From the NCBI RefSeq assembly GCF_007859325.1, contig NZ_VOHK01000005.1:248001-312000 (forward strand): DNA of 64,000 bases, written 5' to 3'. A model generated the notes under the pieces. It was not told where the DNA came from. It did no database searches and saw only the letters and a list, made by a program, of their open reading frames with translations. Below are positions 21,853 through 31,646 of the stretch, one piece after another. A program made the position numbers and the translations under genes. Position 1 is the first letter of the stretch. Each line of letters opens with the position of its first letter. The stretch comes from Luteimonas marina (lineage in GTDB: Bacteria > Pseudomonadota > Gammaproteobacteria > Xanthomonadales > Xanthomonadaceae).

Positions 21853-22749
21853 ATGCGCCACGCTCGCGCCTACGGTCTTGCCGGTCTCGTCGCCCTCGTG
21901 GCCGGCACCGTCGCGTTCGCCCAGTCCACCGTCGAACCGCTGCCGGACAATCCGCCGGTCGAGGTCGCGCCGCTGGACGCGAGCGCGATCGCCGCGCTGA
22001 CCAAGACCCAGGCCGGCGACGCCGAGCGCGGCGCGACCCTGGCCGGCACCTGCGCCGCCTGCCACGGCCTCGACGGCAACCCGCCCGAGGGCCTGCCCTA
22101 TCCGCGCATTGCCGGCCAGGGCGAGCGCTACATCGCCCACCAGCTGGCGCTGTTCAAGAGCGGCGAGCGCAACACCGGGCTGGCGCCGGCGATGATCCCG
22201 TTCGCCACCCCGCTCAGCGCGCAGGACATGCGCGACCTCGGCGCCTACTTCGCCACCCAGACGGCGGCGGCCGGCATCGCCGACGACACCGTGCTCGAGG
22301 ACGGTCCGTACAAGGGCCTGAAGTTCTACGAGATCGGCCAGCAGCTCTACCGCGCCGGCGACGCCAGCCGCGGCCTGCCGGCCTGCATGGCCTGCCACGG
22401 CCCCGCCGGCGCCGGCAACCCGGGCCCGGCCTATCCGTCGCTGGCCGGCCAGGAGGCCGCCTACGTCGACCGCCGCCTGCAGGAGTACCGCGCGGGCACC
22501 ACCAGCCAGCAGGACCGGCACCTGTTCGACATCATGGCCCAGGTCGCCGCGCCGCTGACCGACCAGGAAATCCAGTCGCTGGCCAGCTACCTGCAGGGCC
22601 TGCACGAGCGTCCGGACGCCGCCACCCTGGCCGCGATCGAGTCCGCCGCCCCCGCCGCTCCCGCACCGGCCGCTGCGCCGGCGGCCGGGGAAGCGCCGGC
22701 CGAGGCCGCCGAACCGGCGCCCGCCGGGGACGACGCGCAGGGCTCGTGA
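21853..22749 (+). CDS. diheme cytochrome c4
   Basis: A 298-residue periplasmic or membrane-attached electron carrier. A signal peptide (MRHARAYGLAGLVALVAGTVAFA-Q) is followed by two c-type heme sites: CAACHG at about 71 and CMACHG at about 180, each with a downstream Met ligand region (LAPAMIPFA, DIMAQVAAPL). Two homologous c-domains are typical of cytochrome c4, which passes electrons to terminal oxidases. The C-terminus is extended by about 40 Ala/Pro/Glu-rich residues. A DsbA gene follows at once, fitting the need for thiol control during heme attachment. Confidence 0.94.
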   Translation: MRHARAYGLAGLVALVAGTVAFAQSTVEPLPDNPPVEVAPLDASAIAALTKTQAGDAERGATLAGTCAACHGLDGNPPEGLPYPRIAGQGERYIAHQLALFKSGERNTGLAPAMIPFATPLSAQDMRDLGAYFATQTAAAGIADDTVLEDGPYKGLKFYEIGQQLYRAGDASRGLPACMACHGPAGAGNPGPAYPSLAGQEAAYVDRRLQEYRAGTTSQQDRHLFDIMAQVAAPLTDQEIQSLASYLQGLHERPDAATLAAIESAAPAAPAPAAAPAAGEAPAEAAEPAPAGDDAQGS

Positions 22750-22820
22750 ATCCCGCAACGCCTTCCCTCGGGCCGGCGCGCCGCGGCCGGTCCGCGCCGC
22801 GCCCGGATGCGTCCTTTCCG

Positions 22821-23453
22821 ATGATCCGCCGCCTGCTCGCCCTGGGCCTGCTGCTCCTGCTGCCGCTGTCCGCGGCCGCGCAACAGCCGGCGCCGGTGGA
22901 AGGCAGGGACTACGTGCGCATCGAGGGCGGGCAGCGCTGGAAGCCCGAGCCGGGCACGGTCGAGGTCGTCGAGATCTTCGCCTACAGCTGCGGCCACTGC
23001 GACCAGTTCCGGCCGATGCTCGACGCCTGGAAGCGCACCGCCGGCAAGGACGTGCGCGTGCACTACCTGCCGGCGGCGTACTCGCCCGACGACGCCTACG
23101 CCCGCGGCTACTTCGCGCTCGAGGCGCTGGGGCGCGTGGCGCAGGTGCACCCGCTGCTGTTCGACGCCATCCACCGCGAATACAGCCTGCCCGCGCGCGG
23201 GGCCTCGGGCGGCGAAATGGCGGGCTTCCTCGCCGCGCAGGGCCTGGATGCGGCGAAGGTCCACGCCGCGATGGCCTCGCCGGCGACTGACGAAAAGATG
23301 AACGCGGCGCGCGAATTCGCCGTCCGCAGCGGGCTCCAGGGCACGCCGACCCTCATCATCAACGGCAAGTACCGCGTGCTCGGGCGGACGCTGGGCGACA
23401 GCCTGCGCATCGCCGACGGCCTGATCGCGATGGAACGCGCAGTTTCGCGCTGA
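22821..23453 (+). CDS. dsbA: thiol:disulfide interchange protein DsbA
   Basis: A 210-residue periplasmic thioredoxin-fold oxidant. Signal peptide MIRRLLALGLLLLLPLSAAA-Q; active site CGHC at 57-60 (AYSCGHCDQF); cis-Pro loop LQGTPTLIINGKY. The helical insert between the halves is present (YFALEALGRVAQVHPLLFDA). A GTG at 22746 overlapping the cytochrome stop would add 25 residues before the signal peptide; the ATG at 22821 gives a normal one and is preferred. A second DsbA-like gene follows. The pair probably supplies disulfides to exported proteins and to the cytochrome maturation route. Confidence 0.93.
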   Translation: MIRRLLALGLLLLLPLSAAAQQPAPVEGRDYVRIEGGQRWKPEPGTVEVVEIFAYSCGHCDQFRPMLDAWKRTAGKDVRVHYLPAAYSPDDAYARGYFALEALGRVAQVHPLLFDAIHREYSLPARGASGGEMAGFLAAQGLDAAKVHAAMASPATDEKMNAAREFAVRSGLQGTPTLIINGKYRVLGRTLGDSLRIADGLIAMERAVSR

Positions 23454-23521
23454 CCCACCGCGGCCCCACGGCCGGCCTTGTACGCTTGACGCCTGTCAAC
23501 CACGTTCCCGGAACCCCGCCG

Positions 23522-24370
23522 ATGAAGCTTCGCGACCTCTCCCGCCTCGCCCTCGTTCCCGCCGCGCTGGCGCTGCTGCTGGCCGCCTGCCAGCAGCAGG
23601 CGCCGGTCGAGGAAGCCGCCGCCGCGCCGGTCGCCGAAGCCGCCGCGCCCGCGCCCGCGGAAGCCATCGCCGACGAGCCCGCGCTCGACCCGAACGCGGC
23701 GCCCGCGCCTGCCGACGCCGATGCTGACGTCGTTGCCGAGGCCCCGGCCCCCGCCGACACCCCGGCCCCGGCGGCCGAGCCCGCGGCGCCGGCCGTCACC
23801 TTCGCGACCCAGGGCGAGCACTACGACCCGATCCCCGGTGGCCAGCCGTTCGAGCCGCTCGCGGGCAAGATCGAGGTGGTGGAAGTGTTCAACTACGTCT
23901 GCCCGGCCTGCGCGATGTTCGAACCCCTGGTCAGCGCCTGGAAGGCGCGGCTGCCGGCCGACGTGCGCTTTACCTACGTGCCCGCGCCGTTCGGCGGCAA
24001 CTGGGATCCCTACGTGCGCGCCTACTACACCGCCGAGGCGATGGGCATCGCCGGCAAGGCGCACGACGGCGTGTTCAAGGCGATCCACGTCGACCGCAGC
24101 CTCAAGGGCGAGCGCGGCACCGATTCGCCGGCCGACATCGCGAAGGTGTACGCCCAGTTCGGCGCCGACCCGGCGCAGTTCGCCAGCACCATGGCCAGCT
24201 TCACGGTCAACGCCAAGTTCGGCCGCGCCAAGCAGTACATCGCCGCGCAGGGCGCGAACTCGACGCCGACGTTGATCGTCAACGGCCGCTACCGCATCAA
24301 GGGCCGCAGCTGGGAAGAACTGCTGCAGAACACCGACCGCGTCATCGCCCAGGTGCGCGCCGGCGGCTGA
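23522..24370 (+). CDS. DsbA-like thioredoxin lipoprotein
   Basis: A 282-residue DsbA homologue made as a lipoprotein: MKLRDLSRLALVPAALALLLAAC gives a lipobox ending at Cys23. A long Ala/Pro/Glu/Asp linker (about 24-92) would hold the catalytic domain away from the membrane. The active site is CPAC (127-130) in place of the CGHC of its neighbour; the cis-Pro loop is NSTPTLIVNGRY. The two tandem genes share overall layout (YTAEAMG versus YFALEALG), consistent with duplication followed by specialisation in redox potential and location. Start chosen for the lipobox. Confidence 0.92.
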   Translation: MKLRDLSRLALVPAALALLLAACQQQAPVEEAAAAPVAEAAAPAPAEAIADEPALDPNAAPAPADADADVVAEAPAPADTPAPAAEPAAPAVTFATQGEHYDPIPGGQPFEPLAGKIEVVEVFNYVCPACAMFEPLVSAWKARLPADVRFTYVPAPFGGNWDPYVRAYYTAEAMGIAGKAHDGVFKAIHVDRSLKGERGTDSPADIAKVYAQFGADPAQFASTMASFTVNAKFGRAKQYIAAQGANSTPTLIVNGRYRIKGRSWEELLQNTDRVIAQVRAGG

Positions 24371-24391
24371 GTCCCGCACGTCCACACGCGC

Positions 24392-25153
24392 ATGTCGACG
24401 CAACGGCTGAAGCTGCTCAGCGCGAACATCCAGGCAGGCTCCAGCACCCGGCGCTACAGCGACTACGCCACGCGCAGCTGGTCGCACGTGCTGCCCGCGG
24501 GCGGCAAGCGCACGTCGCTGGACGCGATCGCGCAGCTCGCGGGCGAGCACGACATCGTCGGCCTGCAGGAAAGCGACCCGGGCAGCTGGCGCTCGGGCTT
24601 CACCAACCAGACCCACTACCTGGCCGAGCGCGCCGGCTTCGACTACTGGAGCCACCAGCCCAACCGGCGCGTGGGCAGCCTCGCCTCCAGCGCCAACGGG
24701 CTGCTGAGCCGGCTGGAGCCGGTGGAGGTGGCCGACCATCCGCTGCCCGGCCGCATCAGCGGCCGCGGCGTGCTGCTGGGCCACTTCGGCACCGGCACCG
24801 AAGGCCTGACCGTCGCCGTCGCCCACCTGTCGCTGGGCGCGCAGTCGCGCAAGCTGCAGCTCGACTTCATCGCCGAACTGCTGCAGGACTTCCCGAACGC
24901 GGTGCTGATGGGCGACTTCAACTGCGTGGTCGACCGCCCCGAGATGGCGCACCTGTTCCGCAGCACGCGGCTGCAGCCGCCGGCCTGCGCCGTGCACACC
25001 TTTCCCAGCTGGAAACCACAGCGCGCGATCGACCACATCCTGGTCACCGACACCCTGCACTGCGACGGCATGCGCGCGGTGCCGGCGGCGTTCTCCGACC
25101 ACCTCGCGCTGTCGGTGAGCCTGGAGGTGCCGGAGGCGGCGCTGCAGCGGTGA
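24392..25153 (+). CDS. endonuclease/exonuclease/phosphatase (EEP) family protein
   Basis: A 253-residue cytoplasmic member of the Mg-dependent EEP fold. Motifs: the metal-binding Glu in IVGLQES (near 51), a GDFN motif (LMGDFNCVV, near 172), RAIDHILV, and the terminal SDHLALSV His. The substrate (DNA, RNA, phosphoinositide-like or other phosphodiester) cannot be told from the sequence. The strand pattern at the start (LKLLSANIQAG) is typical. It begins 21 bp after the DsbA-like gene on the same strand and may be co-transcribed with it. Confidence 0.88.
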   Translation: MSTQRLKLLSANIQAGSSTRRYSDYATRSWSHVLPAGGKRTSLDAIAQLAGEHDIVGLQESDPGSWRSGFTNQTHYLAERAGFDYWSHQPNRRVGSLASSANGLLSRLEPVEVADHPLPGRISGRGVLLGHFGTGTEGLTVAVAHLSLGAQSRKLQLDFIAELLQDFPNAVLMGDFNCVVDRPEMAHLFRSTRLQPPACAVHTFPSWKPQRAIDHILVTDTLHCDGMRAVPAAFSDHLALSVSLEVPEAALQR

Positions 25154-25183
25154 GGCGCTGCGGGTATCCGGTGTCCCCGGCCC

Positions 25184-25268
25184 TGTCATTCCGAGCGCAG
25201 CGAGGAATCTGCTTCCATCATGTTTCCTGCGCGCTGAAAGCAGATTCCTCGCTGCGCTCGGAATGACA
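25184..25268. repeat. family D palindromic doublet
   Basis: TGTCATTCCGAGCGCAGCGAG at 25184 faces CTCGCTGCGCTCGGAATGACA ending at 25268, with AATCTGCTT/AAGCAGATT inside; the outer arms are a long near-perfect inverted repeat. It lies between the convergent EEP and TonB-receptor genes. Confidence 0.93.
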
Positions 25269-25332
25269 ATCCGTCGCCGCCTGCGGCAGGCGGCGATTCG
25301 CGCCGCCCGCCGCCGCTTCCGTCAGCGGGCAC

Positions 25333-28215
25333 TCAGAACCCGAACCCCACCCGCGCGTACCAGAACGGGCCCGGCAGGTCGTAGGTCGAGGCGTCGTAGC
25401 CGTTGAGCGTGCAGCTCAGGCAGATCGGCGGATCCTTGCCGAACACGTTGTTGACGCCGAGCGTGACGCGGAAGTCCTTCATCCACGCGTCGCTGCCCCA
25501 CGACAGCTGCACGTCGTGGTACGTCGTCGCGCCGAGGTGGTTGAGGTCGCCGTCGCTGTCGTCGCAGATGTCGAAGCCGTTGGCGCCGCCGCAGGACTCG
25601 CGCAGGCCGTCGATGTAGCGCGCGCTCCACGCCGCCGACCAGCCACCGTGGCTCCAGTTCGCCGACAGCGTGGAGGTGCGGTCCGGGATCGCGCTGTTGT
25701 TGATCTCCACGCCCGGCGCGCGCGGCTCGGCCTGGCCGGCCTCGTTGACCAGTTCGTACTTCGTCACCCAGGTGGTCTTCCACGCGAACGCGAGCCGGCC
25801 CCAGGCCTGTTCGGGAAGCCGCCAGTCGAGGTTGAAATCCCAGCCGTCGGTGCGGATCGTGCCGACGTTGCCGAGGATGTTGTCGAAGCGGACGATCTGG
25901 CCGCGCTCGTTGCGCTCGTAGAAGCCGCACGACACCGGGTCGCGGGTGGAGATGCAGCGCTGCAGGATGGTCTGCGCGTCCAGCGCCTGGATCGCGCCGT
26001 CGACGGTGTGGCGGTAGAAGGTCACGCCGAGGTCGAGGCGGTCGGACCACGACGCGGCGTCGGCGAACGACGGGCTCCACACCGCGCCCAGCATCAGGCT
26101 GCGGCTGGTTTCCGGCTGCAGGTCGATGTTGCCCGAGGTGACTACCGAGATCTGCGGGTTCGCCTGCTCGTAGCCCGGCGGCACGCCGTCGGCGACGCAC
26201 TCCGGCGTGGTCGATGCGGCGTTGTTGCAGGGATCGACCAGGGTCGCGTCGAAGCGGCTCAGGGTGCCGTACAGCTCGCCGATCGAGGGCGCGCGGAAGC
26301 CTTCGGCGAACGAGCCGCGGAGCAGGAACTCGTCGGCGACCTGCCAGCGCAGGCCGATCTTGCCGGTGCTGGTGCCGCCGAAGTTGGAGTACTCCGAATA
26401 GCGGCCGGCGACGCTGAGGTCGAGGCTCTTGCCGAGCCAGCCGTCCTTCATCAGCGGCACGTAGAACTCGAGGTAGGCCTCGTTGACGTCGTACTCGCCG
26501 CTGGTCGGGCCCGACGGCACGCCGTTGTATTCGCCGGCCACGGTCAGCGCGTCGGGCTGGTACTCACCCTCGTACTTGCGGTACTCGTAGCCGGTCGCGA
26601 AGGAGATCGCGCCGGCCCAGCCTTCGAACAGGTCGCCGGTGAGGTTGGCCGAGACCAGGCTCAGCGTGTTGCGGCTGCGGTCATGCACCACCGGCTGGAT
26701 CCACGCCAGCATGTCCGGCGTGATCGTGCCGGGGCCGCCGAACAGGTTGAGCGGCACGCAGCCGCTGATCGCGGCGCAGGCGGCGGGATCGCCGAGCGCC
26801 TCGTTGATGCGGCGGATGTTGTAGCTGCCGTAATTGGTCTGGTCGGCCTTGCTCTCGCTGCGCATCACGTTGACGTCCCAGCTCCACGGCTTCCCGGCGA
26901 CGTCGAACACGCCGTTGAGGCCGGCCGAGGCGTACCACGTCTTCACTTCCTGCTCGAAGCGCCGCGGCCCGCCCTCGACCGGGCGGCGGCCGAGCAGGAA
27001 CAGGTTGGCGTCCTCGCCGACCGTGGTCAGGTCGAAGCCCATCGGGTTGTACGGGTTCAGCGCGGAGATGACCAGGGTGCGCTCGGCCCAGTCGTTGTAG
27101 ACGCCGGCATCGGTGCCGAGGAAGAACGGTTCGGGCGCGGCCTGGTTGGCGGACTCGCGCTCGTTGTAGAGCACGCGCACGTAGCCGGCGAAGGTCGGGG
27201 TGAAGTCGAACTGCACCTGGCCGAACACCGACTTGCGCTCGGAGGGCGTCAGCAGCAGGTTGTAGGGCGCGAAGTTGAAGCGGTCGGCCGTGGTGAAGCA
27301 GTGGAAGCCGTCGGTGCGGTCGCAGCCGGTCTGGGTGGGGTCGAACGCGGGATCGGTGTCGCCTGTGTTCGGCGTGATGTTGTGGACCACGCCGGTATTG
27401 GGATCCTGGAACACGAAGCGGCCGTTGGGCGTCGCCGAACTGCCGTTCGCCAGCCCGGTCCCGGGCACCGGCACGCCGGCCGGGCCGTACTCGAGCGACG
27501 AGATCTCCTTCTGCTTGAAGTACGACGCGCCGACGAACCAGCGCGCGCGCTCACTGCTGCCGCCCCAGCCGAGGTCGGCGCCCCAGGTCTCGCCGCCTTT
27601 CAGGTCGCCGAAGTCGCCGTAGTGCAGCTGTACGCTGGCGCCGTCGACGTCCTTGCGGGTGATGATGTTGACCACGCCGGCGATCGCGTCGGAGCCGTAG
27701 ATCGACGAGGCGCCGTCCTCCAGCACCTCGATGCGCTCGATGATCGACAGCGGGATGGTGTTGAGGTCGACCGACGAGCCCACGCCCGAGGCCGAGGACT
27801 CGTTGACCCAGCGGATGCCGTCGACCAGCACCAGCACGCGCTTGGCGCCGAGGTGGCGCAGGTCGACCGTCGCCGCGCCGGCGCCGACGCCGCCGCCGTC
27901 GGGCGGGAAGCCGAAGTTGCCCGAGGAGTTGAACTTGGTGTTGAGCGCGGCGCCGCTGGCGGTGAGGTTCTGCACCACCTCGGCGACCGAGGTGAAGCCG
28001 CTGCGGTCGATGTCCTCGCGGGTCAGCACCTGCACCGGGACCTGGGTTTCGAGTTCGGCGCGCTTGATGCGCGAGCCGGTGACCTGGACGGTGTCGAGGG
28101 TCCGGGTCCCGGACGCGGCGTCGGCGGCCTCCTGCGCCACGGCGCACAGCGGAAGGGCGGTCAGGAGCAGGGACAGGCGGACGGCGGCGGCCAGCCGGTG
28201 GCGTTGGGGCGACAT
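25333..28215 (-). CDS. TonB-dependent outer-membrane receptor
   Basis: A 960-residue receptor. Signal peptide [28 protein letters not shown], then a TonB box-like stretch [16 protein letters not shown]. The plug domain (about 45-190) includes [16 protein letters not shown], the [24 protein letters not shown] motif and the [29 protein letters not shown] motif. A 22-strand barrel ends in [10 protein letters not shown], with a terminal Phe as expected for BamA recognition. Several cysteine-containing extracellular loops are present. This plug style is that of the large xanthomonad receptors for sugars, peptides or B12-like ligands. The substrate is unknown, and no transporter or enzyme cluster flanks it. 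The ribosome site is gaggagaaagatcgATG. Confidence 0.94.
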   Translation of the reverse strand: MSPQRHRLAAAVRLSLLLTALPLCAVAQEAADAASGTRTLDTVQVTGSRIKRAELETQVPVQVLTREDIDRSGFTSVAEVVQNLTASGAALNTKFNSSGNFGFPPDGGGVGAGAATVDLRHLGAKRVLVLVDGIRWVNESSASGVGSSVDLNTIPLSIIERIEVLEDGASSIYGSDAIAGVVNIITRKDVDGASVQLHYGDFGDLKGGETWGADLGWGGSSERARWFVGASYFKQKEISSLEYGPAGVPVPGTGLANGSSATPNGRFVFQDPNTGVVHNITPNTGDTDPAFDPTQTGCDRTDGFHCFTTADRFNFAPYNLLLTPSERKSVFGQVQFDFTPTFAGYVRVLYNERESANQAAPEPFFLGTDAGVYNDWAERTLVISALNPYNPMGFDLTTVGEDANLFLLGRRPVEGGPRRFEQEVKTWYASAGLNGVFDVAGKPWSWDVNVMRSESKADQTNYGSYNIRRINEALGDPAACAAISGCVPLNLFGGPGTITPDMLAWIQPVVHDRSRNTLSLVSANLTGDLFEGWAGAISFATGYEYRKYEGEYQPDALTVAGEYNGVPSGPTSGEYDVNEAYLEFYVPLMKDGWLGKSLDLSVAGRYSEYSNFGGTSTGKIGLRWQVADEFLLRGSFAEGFRAPSIGELYGTLSRFDATLVDPCNNAASTTPECVADGVPPGYEQANPQISVVTSGNIDLQPETSRSLMLGAVWSPSFADAASWSDRLDLGVTFYRHTVDGAIQALDAQTILQRCISTRDPVSCGFYERNERGQIVRFDNILGNVGTIRTDGWDFNLDWRLPEQAWGRLAFAWKTTWVTKYELVNEAGQAEPRAPGVEINNSAIPDRTSTLSANWSHGGWSAAWSARYIDGLRESCGGANGFDICDDSDGDLNHLGATTYHDVQLSWGSDAWMKDFRVTLGVNNVFGKDPPICLSCTLNGYDASTYDLPGPFWYARVGFGF

Positions 28216-28283
28216 CGATCTTTCTCCTCAAGGACAGGCAAATGGGAAGAACCGCAAGATCACGCGCCCCCTCGCGCGATCAG

Positions 28284-28302
28284 ACGGTTGTAAACAAACC
28301 GT
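28284..28302. promoter_or_regulatory. inverted repeat upstream of the TonB receptor, possible operator
   Basis: ACGGTT-gtaaaca-AACCGT is a perfect 6-bp inverted repeat with a 7-bp AT-rich centre, 69-87 bp upstream of the receptor ATG. It sits where a promoter would be expected and is unusually AT-rich for this genome. The protein that would bind it is unknown. Confidence 0.45.
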
Positions 28303-28434
28303 AAAAGTCCGCAAGCCACCGCGTGCCGGCTTGCGGATGCGGATCACAGTTCGAGGGCCAATGCCGGGAAAGCGTTCAGCCTTTCTTGACATCGCTGACC
28401 GGCCGGCCTGTACAGGCGCGCCGCCGCGCTTGGG

Positions 28435-28440
28435 CATAAT
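28435..28440 (+). promoter_or_regulatory. possible -10 element giving a leaderless plsB mRNA
   Basis: CATAAT ends 7 nt before the plsB ATG at 28448, and there is no Shine-Dalgarno sequence in front of that ATG. A transcript beginning at the ATG would be leaderless. An alternative promoter, TTGACA (28386-28391) with TGTACA 17 bp later (28409-28414), would give a 25-30 nt leader. Confidence 0.4.
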
Positions 28441-28447
28441 GCGAACG

Positions 28448-31087
28448 ATGCCGACGCAACCGAACCTGTTCGACTCCGGGCCGCAGTCCAGCGGCGACGG
28501 CGTGCCTTCCGGCGAACCGCCCGCCCCCCAGGCCGCCGACCCGGGATTCGGCCCGCCGCCGCCGCGCGTGGCGGCGATGCGCAGCGGGCGGCCGTGGTGG
28601 GCGCGCCTGCTGGGCTGGGTGCTCAAGCCGTGGATCACGCTCAAGATCGAGCCGCAGACGCCGGTGGAGCTGGTCGATCCGCGCCCGGTCTGCTACGTGC
28701 TCGAGGACTACGGCCTGTCCAACGCGCTGATCCTCGACCGCGCCTGCCGCGAGACCGGCATGCCCGGCCCGCTGCGGCCGCTGCCGGGCGACCCGCTCGG
28801 GCGCAAGCGCGCCTACGTGGCGCTGTCGCGGCGCAACGCCGGCGGCGCGCTGGCGCTGGCCACCGGCCAGGCGCCGCCGAAGAAGACCCATTCCGAATCG
28901 CTGGCGCGGCTGCTCGACGCGCATCGCGCCGATCCCGCGCTCGACGTGCAGCTGGTGCCGGTGTCGATCTTCGTCGGTCGTTCGCCGGACAAGGCCAGCG
29001 GCTGGTTCTCGGTGCTGTTCTCGGAGAACTGGGCCCTGGTCGGCCGCTTCCGCCGGCTGCTGTCGATCCTGCTCAACGGCCGCGACACCCTGGTCCAGTT
29101 CGCCGCGCCGGTGAGCATCCGCGACCTGCTCGCCGAGGACCTGCCGCCCGAGCGCACGGTGCGCAAGCTCTCGCGCCTGCTGCGCACCCATTTCAACCGC
29201 CTGCGCGAAGCGATCATCGGCCCCGACCTGTCGACGCGCCGCCTGCTGATCGACAAGGTGCTGGCCTCGCAGCCGGTCAAGGACGCCATCGCCGACCAGG
29301 CGCGCCGCGACAGCAGCTCGCCCGAGGACGCGTGGAAGAAGGCGCATGCGATGGCCTACGAGATCGCGGCCGACTATTCGCACCCGGTGGTGCGCTCGGC
29401 CTCGTTCCTGCTGACCTCGGTGTGGAACCGCATCTACCGCGGCGTGCTGGTGCACCACCTCGACGGCCTCAAGGCCGTCGCCCCGGGCAACGAGATCGTC
29501 TACGTGCCCAGCCATCGCAGCCACATGGACTACCTGCTGCTGAGCTACCTGCTCTACACCAAGGGCATCGTGCCGCCGCACATCGTCGCCGGCATCAACC
29601 TCAACCTGCCGGTGATCGGCCCGCTGCTGCGCCGCGGCGGCGCGTTCTTCATCCGCCGCTCGATCCGCGGCTCGGCGCTGTACTCGGCGGTACTGGCCGA
29701 GTACGTGGCGCAGCTGATCGCCGGCGGCTACTCGATCGAATACTTCGTCGAGGGCGGACGCTCGCGCACCGGGCGGCTGCTGCAGCCCAAGGGCGGCATG
29801 ATCGCGATGACCCTGCGCGCCTACCTGCGGCAGCCATCCCGCCCGGTGCTGTTCCAGCCGGTCTACATCGGCTACGAGAAGCTGATGGAGGGCAACAGCT
29901 ATCTCGACGAGCTGTCCGGCAAGCCCAAGGAGAAGGAGTCGATCTGGGCGCTGCTCTGGGGCATCCCCAAGGTGCTGCGGCAGAACTACGGCCAGGTGGT
30001 GGTGAACTTCGGCGAGCCGATCCCGCTGGCCGACCTGCTCGCCGAACACGCCACCGACTGGGACGGCAAGCCGCTCGACGACGAGGACAAGCCGGACTGG
30101 CTGTCGCACACCGTCGACGCCGCCGCGCAGCGCATCCAGGTCAACATCAACCGCGCCGCCGACGTCAACCCGATCAACCTGCTGGCGCTGGCCCTGCTGT
30201 CCACGCCCAAGCACGCGATGGGCGAGGCCGACCTGCTGGCGCAGATCGCGCTGTCGAAGACGCTGCTGGCCGACGTGCCGTTCTCCGAGCGGATCACGGT
30301 GACGCCGCACTCGCCGCGCGAGATCGTCGCCCACGGCGAGGAGATCGGCGTGCTGCGCCGGGTGGCGCATCCGCTGGGCGACGTGTTCAACGTCGGCGAC
30401 GACGACGCGGTGCTGCTGAGCTACTTCCGCAACAACGTCGTGCACCTGTTCACCGCCTCGGCGTGGATCGCCTGCTGCTTCCTGCACAACCGGCGGATGT
30501 CGCGCAACAACCTGCTGCGCATCGGCCGCGCGGTATATCCGTTCCTGCAGGGCGAGCTGTTCCTGCCCTGGGACGAGGACGGCTTCGCCGACCGCATCGA
30601 CCGCACCGTCGAGGTCTTCGTGCGCGAGGGCCTGCTCGAGCGCGTGAGCGAGGACGACGGCGGCATCCTCGCGCGCAACGCGGGGCAATCCGACGAGGTG
30701 TTCCGCCTGCGCGCGCTCGGCCATCCGCTGCAGCAGGCGTTCGAGCGCTACTACATCGCGATCTCGGTGCTGGCCAAGAACGGCCCCGGCACGCTCGGCG
30801 CCGGCGAACTCGAAAGCCTGTGCCAGCTCGCCGCGCAGCGCCTGAGCCTGCTGTACGCGCCGGCCGCGCCCGAGTTCTTCGACAAGAGCCTGTTCCGCGG
30901 CTTCATCCAGAAGCTGCGCGAGCTGGAGCTGGTCAAGCTCGACCAGAACAGCAAGCTGGTGTTCGACCAGCGGCTGGAATCCTGGGCCAAGGATGCCAAG
31001 GTGATCCTCGGCCGGGAACTGCGGCACACCATCGAGAAGGTCAGCCCCGAAGCGGCGAAGCCGGACCCGGAGCCCGCCAACGAATAG
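28448..31087 (+). CDS. plsB: glycerol-3-phosphate 1-O-acyltransferase PlsB
   Basis: An 879-residue inner-membrane acyltransferase catalysing the first step of phospholipid synthesis (acyl-CoA or acyl-ACP plus glycerol-3-phosphate). The catalytic block [10 protein letters not shown] places His356 and Asp361; block [10 protein letters not shown], block [14 protein letters not shown] and block [10 protein letters not shown] follow. N-terminal half ([20 protein letters not shown]) and C-terminal half ([21 protein letters not shown]) match full-length PlsB, though the first 45 residues are Pro-rich and variable. Start at 28448; an in-frame ATG nine bases upstream is equally possible. The TAG stop lies within the end of a GTAG-type repeat. 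Confidence 0.96.
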   Translation: MPTQPNLFDSGPQSSGDGVPSGEPPAPQAADPGFGPPPPRVAAMRSGRPWWARLLGWVLKPWITLKIEPQTPVELVDPRPVCYVLEDYGLSNALILDRACRETGMPGPLRPLPGDPLGRKRAYVALSRRNAGGALALATGQAPPKKTHSESLARLLDAHRADPALDVQLVPVSIFVGRSPDKASGWFSVLFSENWALVGRFRRLLSILLNGRDTLVQFAAPVSIRDLLAEDLPPERTVRKLSRLLRTHFNRLREAIIGPDLSTRRLLIDKVLASQPVKDAIADQARRDSSSPEDAWKKAHAMAYEIAADYSHPVVRSASFLLTSVWNRIYRGVLVHHLDGLKAVAPGNEIVYVPSHRSHMDYLLLSYLLYTKGIVPPHIVAGINLNLPVIGPLLRRGGAFFIRRSIRGSALYSAVLAEYVAQLIAGGYSIEYFVEGGRSRTGRLLQPKGGMIAMTLRAYLRQPSRPVLFQPVYIGYEKLMEGNSYLDELSGKPKEKESIWALLWGIPKVLRQNYGQVVVNFGEPIPLADLLAEHATDWDGKPLDDEDKPDWLSHTVDAAAQRIQVNINRAADVNPINLLALALLSTPKHAMGEADLLAQIALSKTLLADVPFSERITVTPHSPREIVAHGEEIGVLRRVAHPLGDVFNVGDDDAVLLSYFRNNVVHLFTASAWIACCFLHNRRMSRNNLLRIGRAVYPFLQGELFLPWDEDGFADRIDRTVEVFVREGLLERVSEDDGGILARNAGQSDEVFRLRALGHPLQQAFERYYIAISVLAKNGPGTLGAGELESLCQLAAQRLSLLYAPAAPEFFDKSLFRGFIQKLRELELVKLDQNSKLVFDQRLESWAKDAKVILGRELRHTIEKVSPEAAKPDPEPANE

Positions 31088-31207
31088 GGCGGGCCTCGGC
31101 CCGCCGATGGGGCGGTTCCTCCATCCGGCGCGATGGCGATGGGATCGTTCCTCCGCCAAATGGTGATGGCGGTGGATTGGGGCGATGGCGGGCCGAGGTC
31201 CGCCCTA
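31085..31207. repeat. GTAG-type (family E) doublet filling the plsB / DUF465 gap
   Basis: TAGGGCGGGCCTCGGCCCGCC at 31085 is mirrored by GGCGGGCCGAGGTCCGCCCTA ending at 31207. The element runs exactly from the plsB stop TAG (31085-31087) to the stop TAG of the convergent DUF465 gene (31205-31207), so both genes end on bases of the repeat. The inner part repeats GATGGCGATGGGATCGTTCCTCC-like segments. Confidence 0.85.
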
Positions 31208-31411
31208 TGCGGGCTCGTCCGGGATCAGCGCGCTTTCCAGCCGGGCGATCATGTCCTTGAGCTGCAGCTTGCGCTTCTTCATGCGCTTGATCGCGAGGTC
31301 GTCGTGGGTGGGGTCGCCCTGCAGCTTCGCGATGGCGGCGTCGAGGTCGCGATGCTCCTGCCGCAGGTCGGCCAGCTTGCGTGAGGTCTCGGCGGGATCG
31401 GCGGGCTGCAT
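31205..31411 (-). CDS. small helical-hairpin protein, DUF465 / YdcH family
   Basis: A 68-residue protein of the DUF465 type. Two amphipathic helices (RKLADLRQEHRDLDAAIAKL and DLAIKRMKKRKLQLKDMIARLE) are joined by a short turn (QGDPTHDD), which matches the family in length and in the conserved KKxKLxLKD stretch. Probably cytoplasmic and oligomeric; no biochemical role is established for the family. Its stop codon TAG is part of the GTAG-type repeat shared with plsB. Confidence 0.85.
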   Translation of the reverse strand: MQPADPAETSRKLADLRQEHRDLDAAIAKLQGDPTHDDLAIKRMKKRKLQLKDMIARLESALIPDEPA

Positions 31412-31540
31412 CGCCCTGCCAGCTTACACGCCCGCGCGACGGTCGTGGATGGCCGGCGAGGTCCGGGGCGGCACAATGCCGCCGCGCGCAGGTGCGGCGC
31501 GCACAAGGGAAGGTGGGCACCCTGGAAAGGTTGCTGGCCT

Positions 31541-31622
31541 GCAGGAACGCCTTCAGGCGCGATGCTCTTTCGCGGATTCCCGCATCGTGACGAAAAGCAT
31601 CGCGCCTGAAGGCGCTCCTGCA
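31541..31622. repeat. family C palindromic doublet
   Basis: GCAGGAACGCCTTCAGGCGCGAT at 31541 faces ATCGCGCCTGAAGGCGCTCCTGCA ending 31622. The arms are complementary over about 22 bases with one mismatch. It fills the gap between DUF465 and the adhP stop. Confidence 0.92.
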
Positions 31623-31646
31623 CGGCGGCGGGACATGGCGGCCGGA

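Noticed and set aside
22746..22820. GTG start for DsbA overlapping the cytochrome c4 stop
   Set aside because: It would place 25 residues before an otherwise complete signal peptide. Coupling by GTGA is possible, so this is a preference and not a proof.
25333..28215. Naming the TonB receptor as a siderophore, B12 or carbohydrate receptor
   Set aside because: No substrate-specific motif or neighbouring transport or degradation gene was found, so only the family is given.
28386..28414. TTGACA-17-TGTACA as the main plsB promoter
   Set aside because: The -35 is perfect but the -10 is poor; it was kept only as an alternative to the CATAAT element nearer the ATG.
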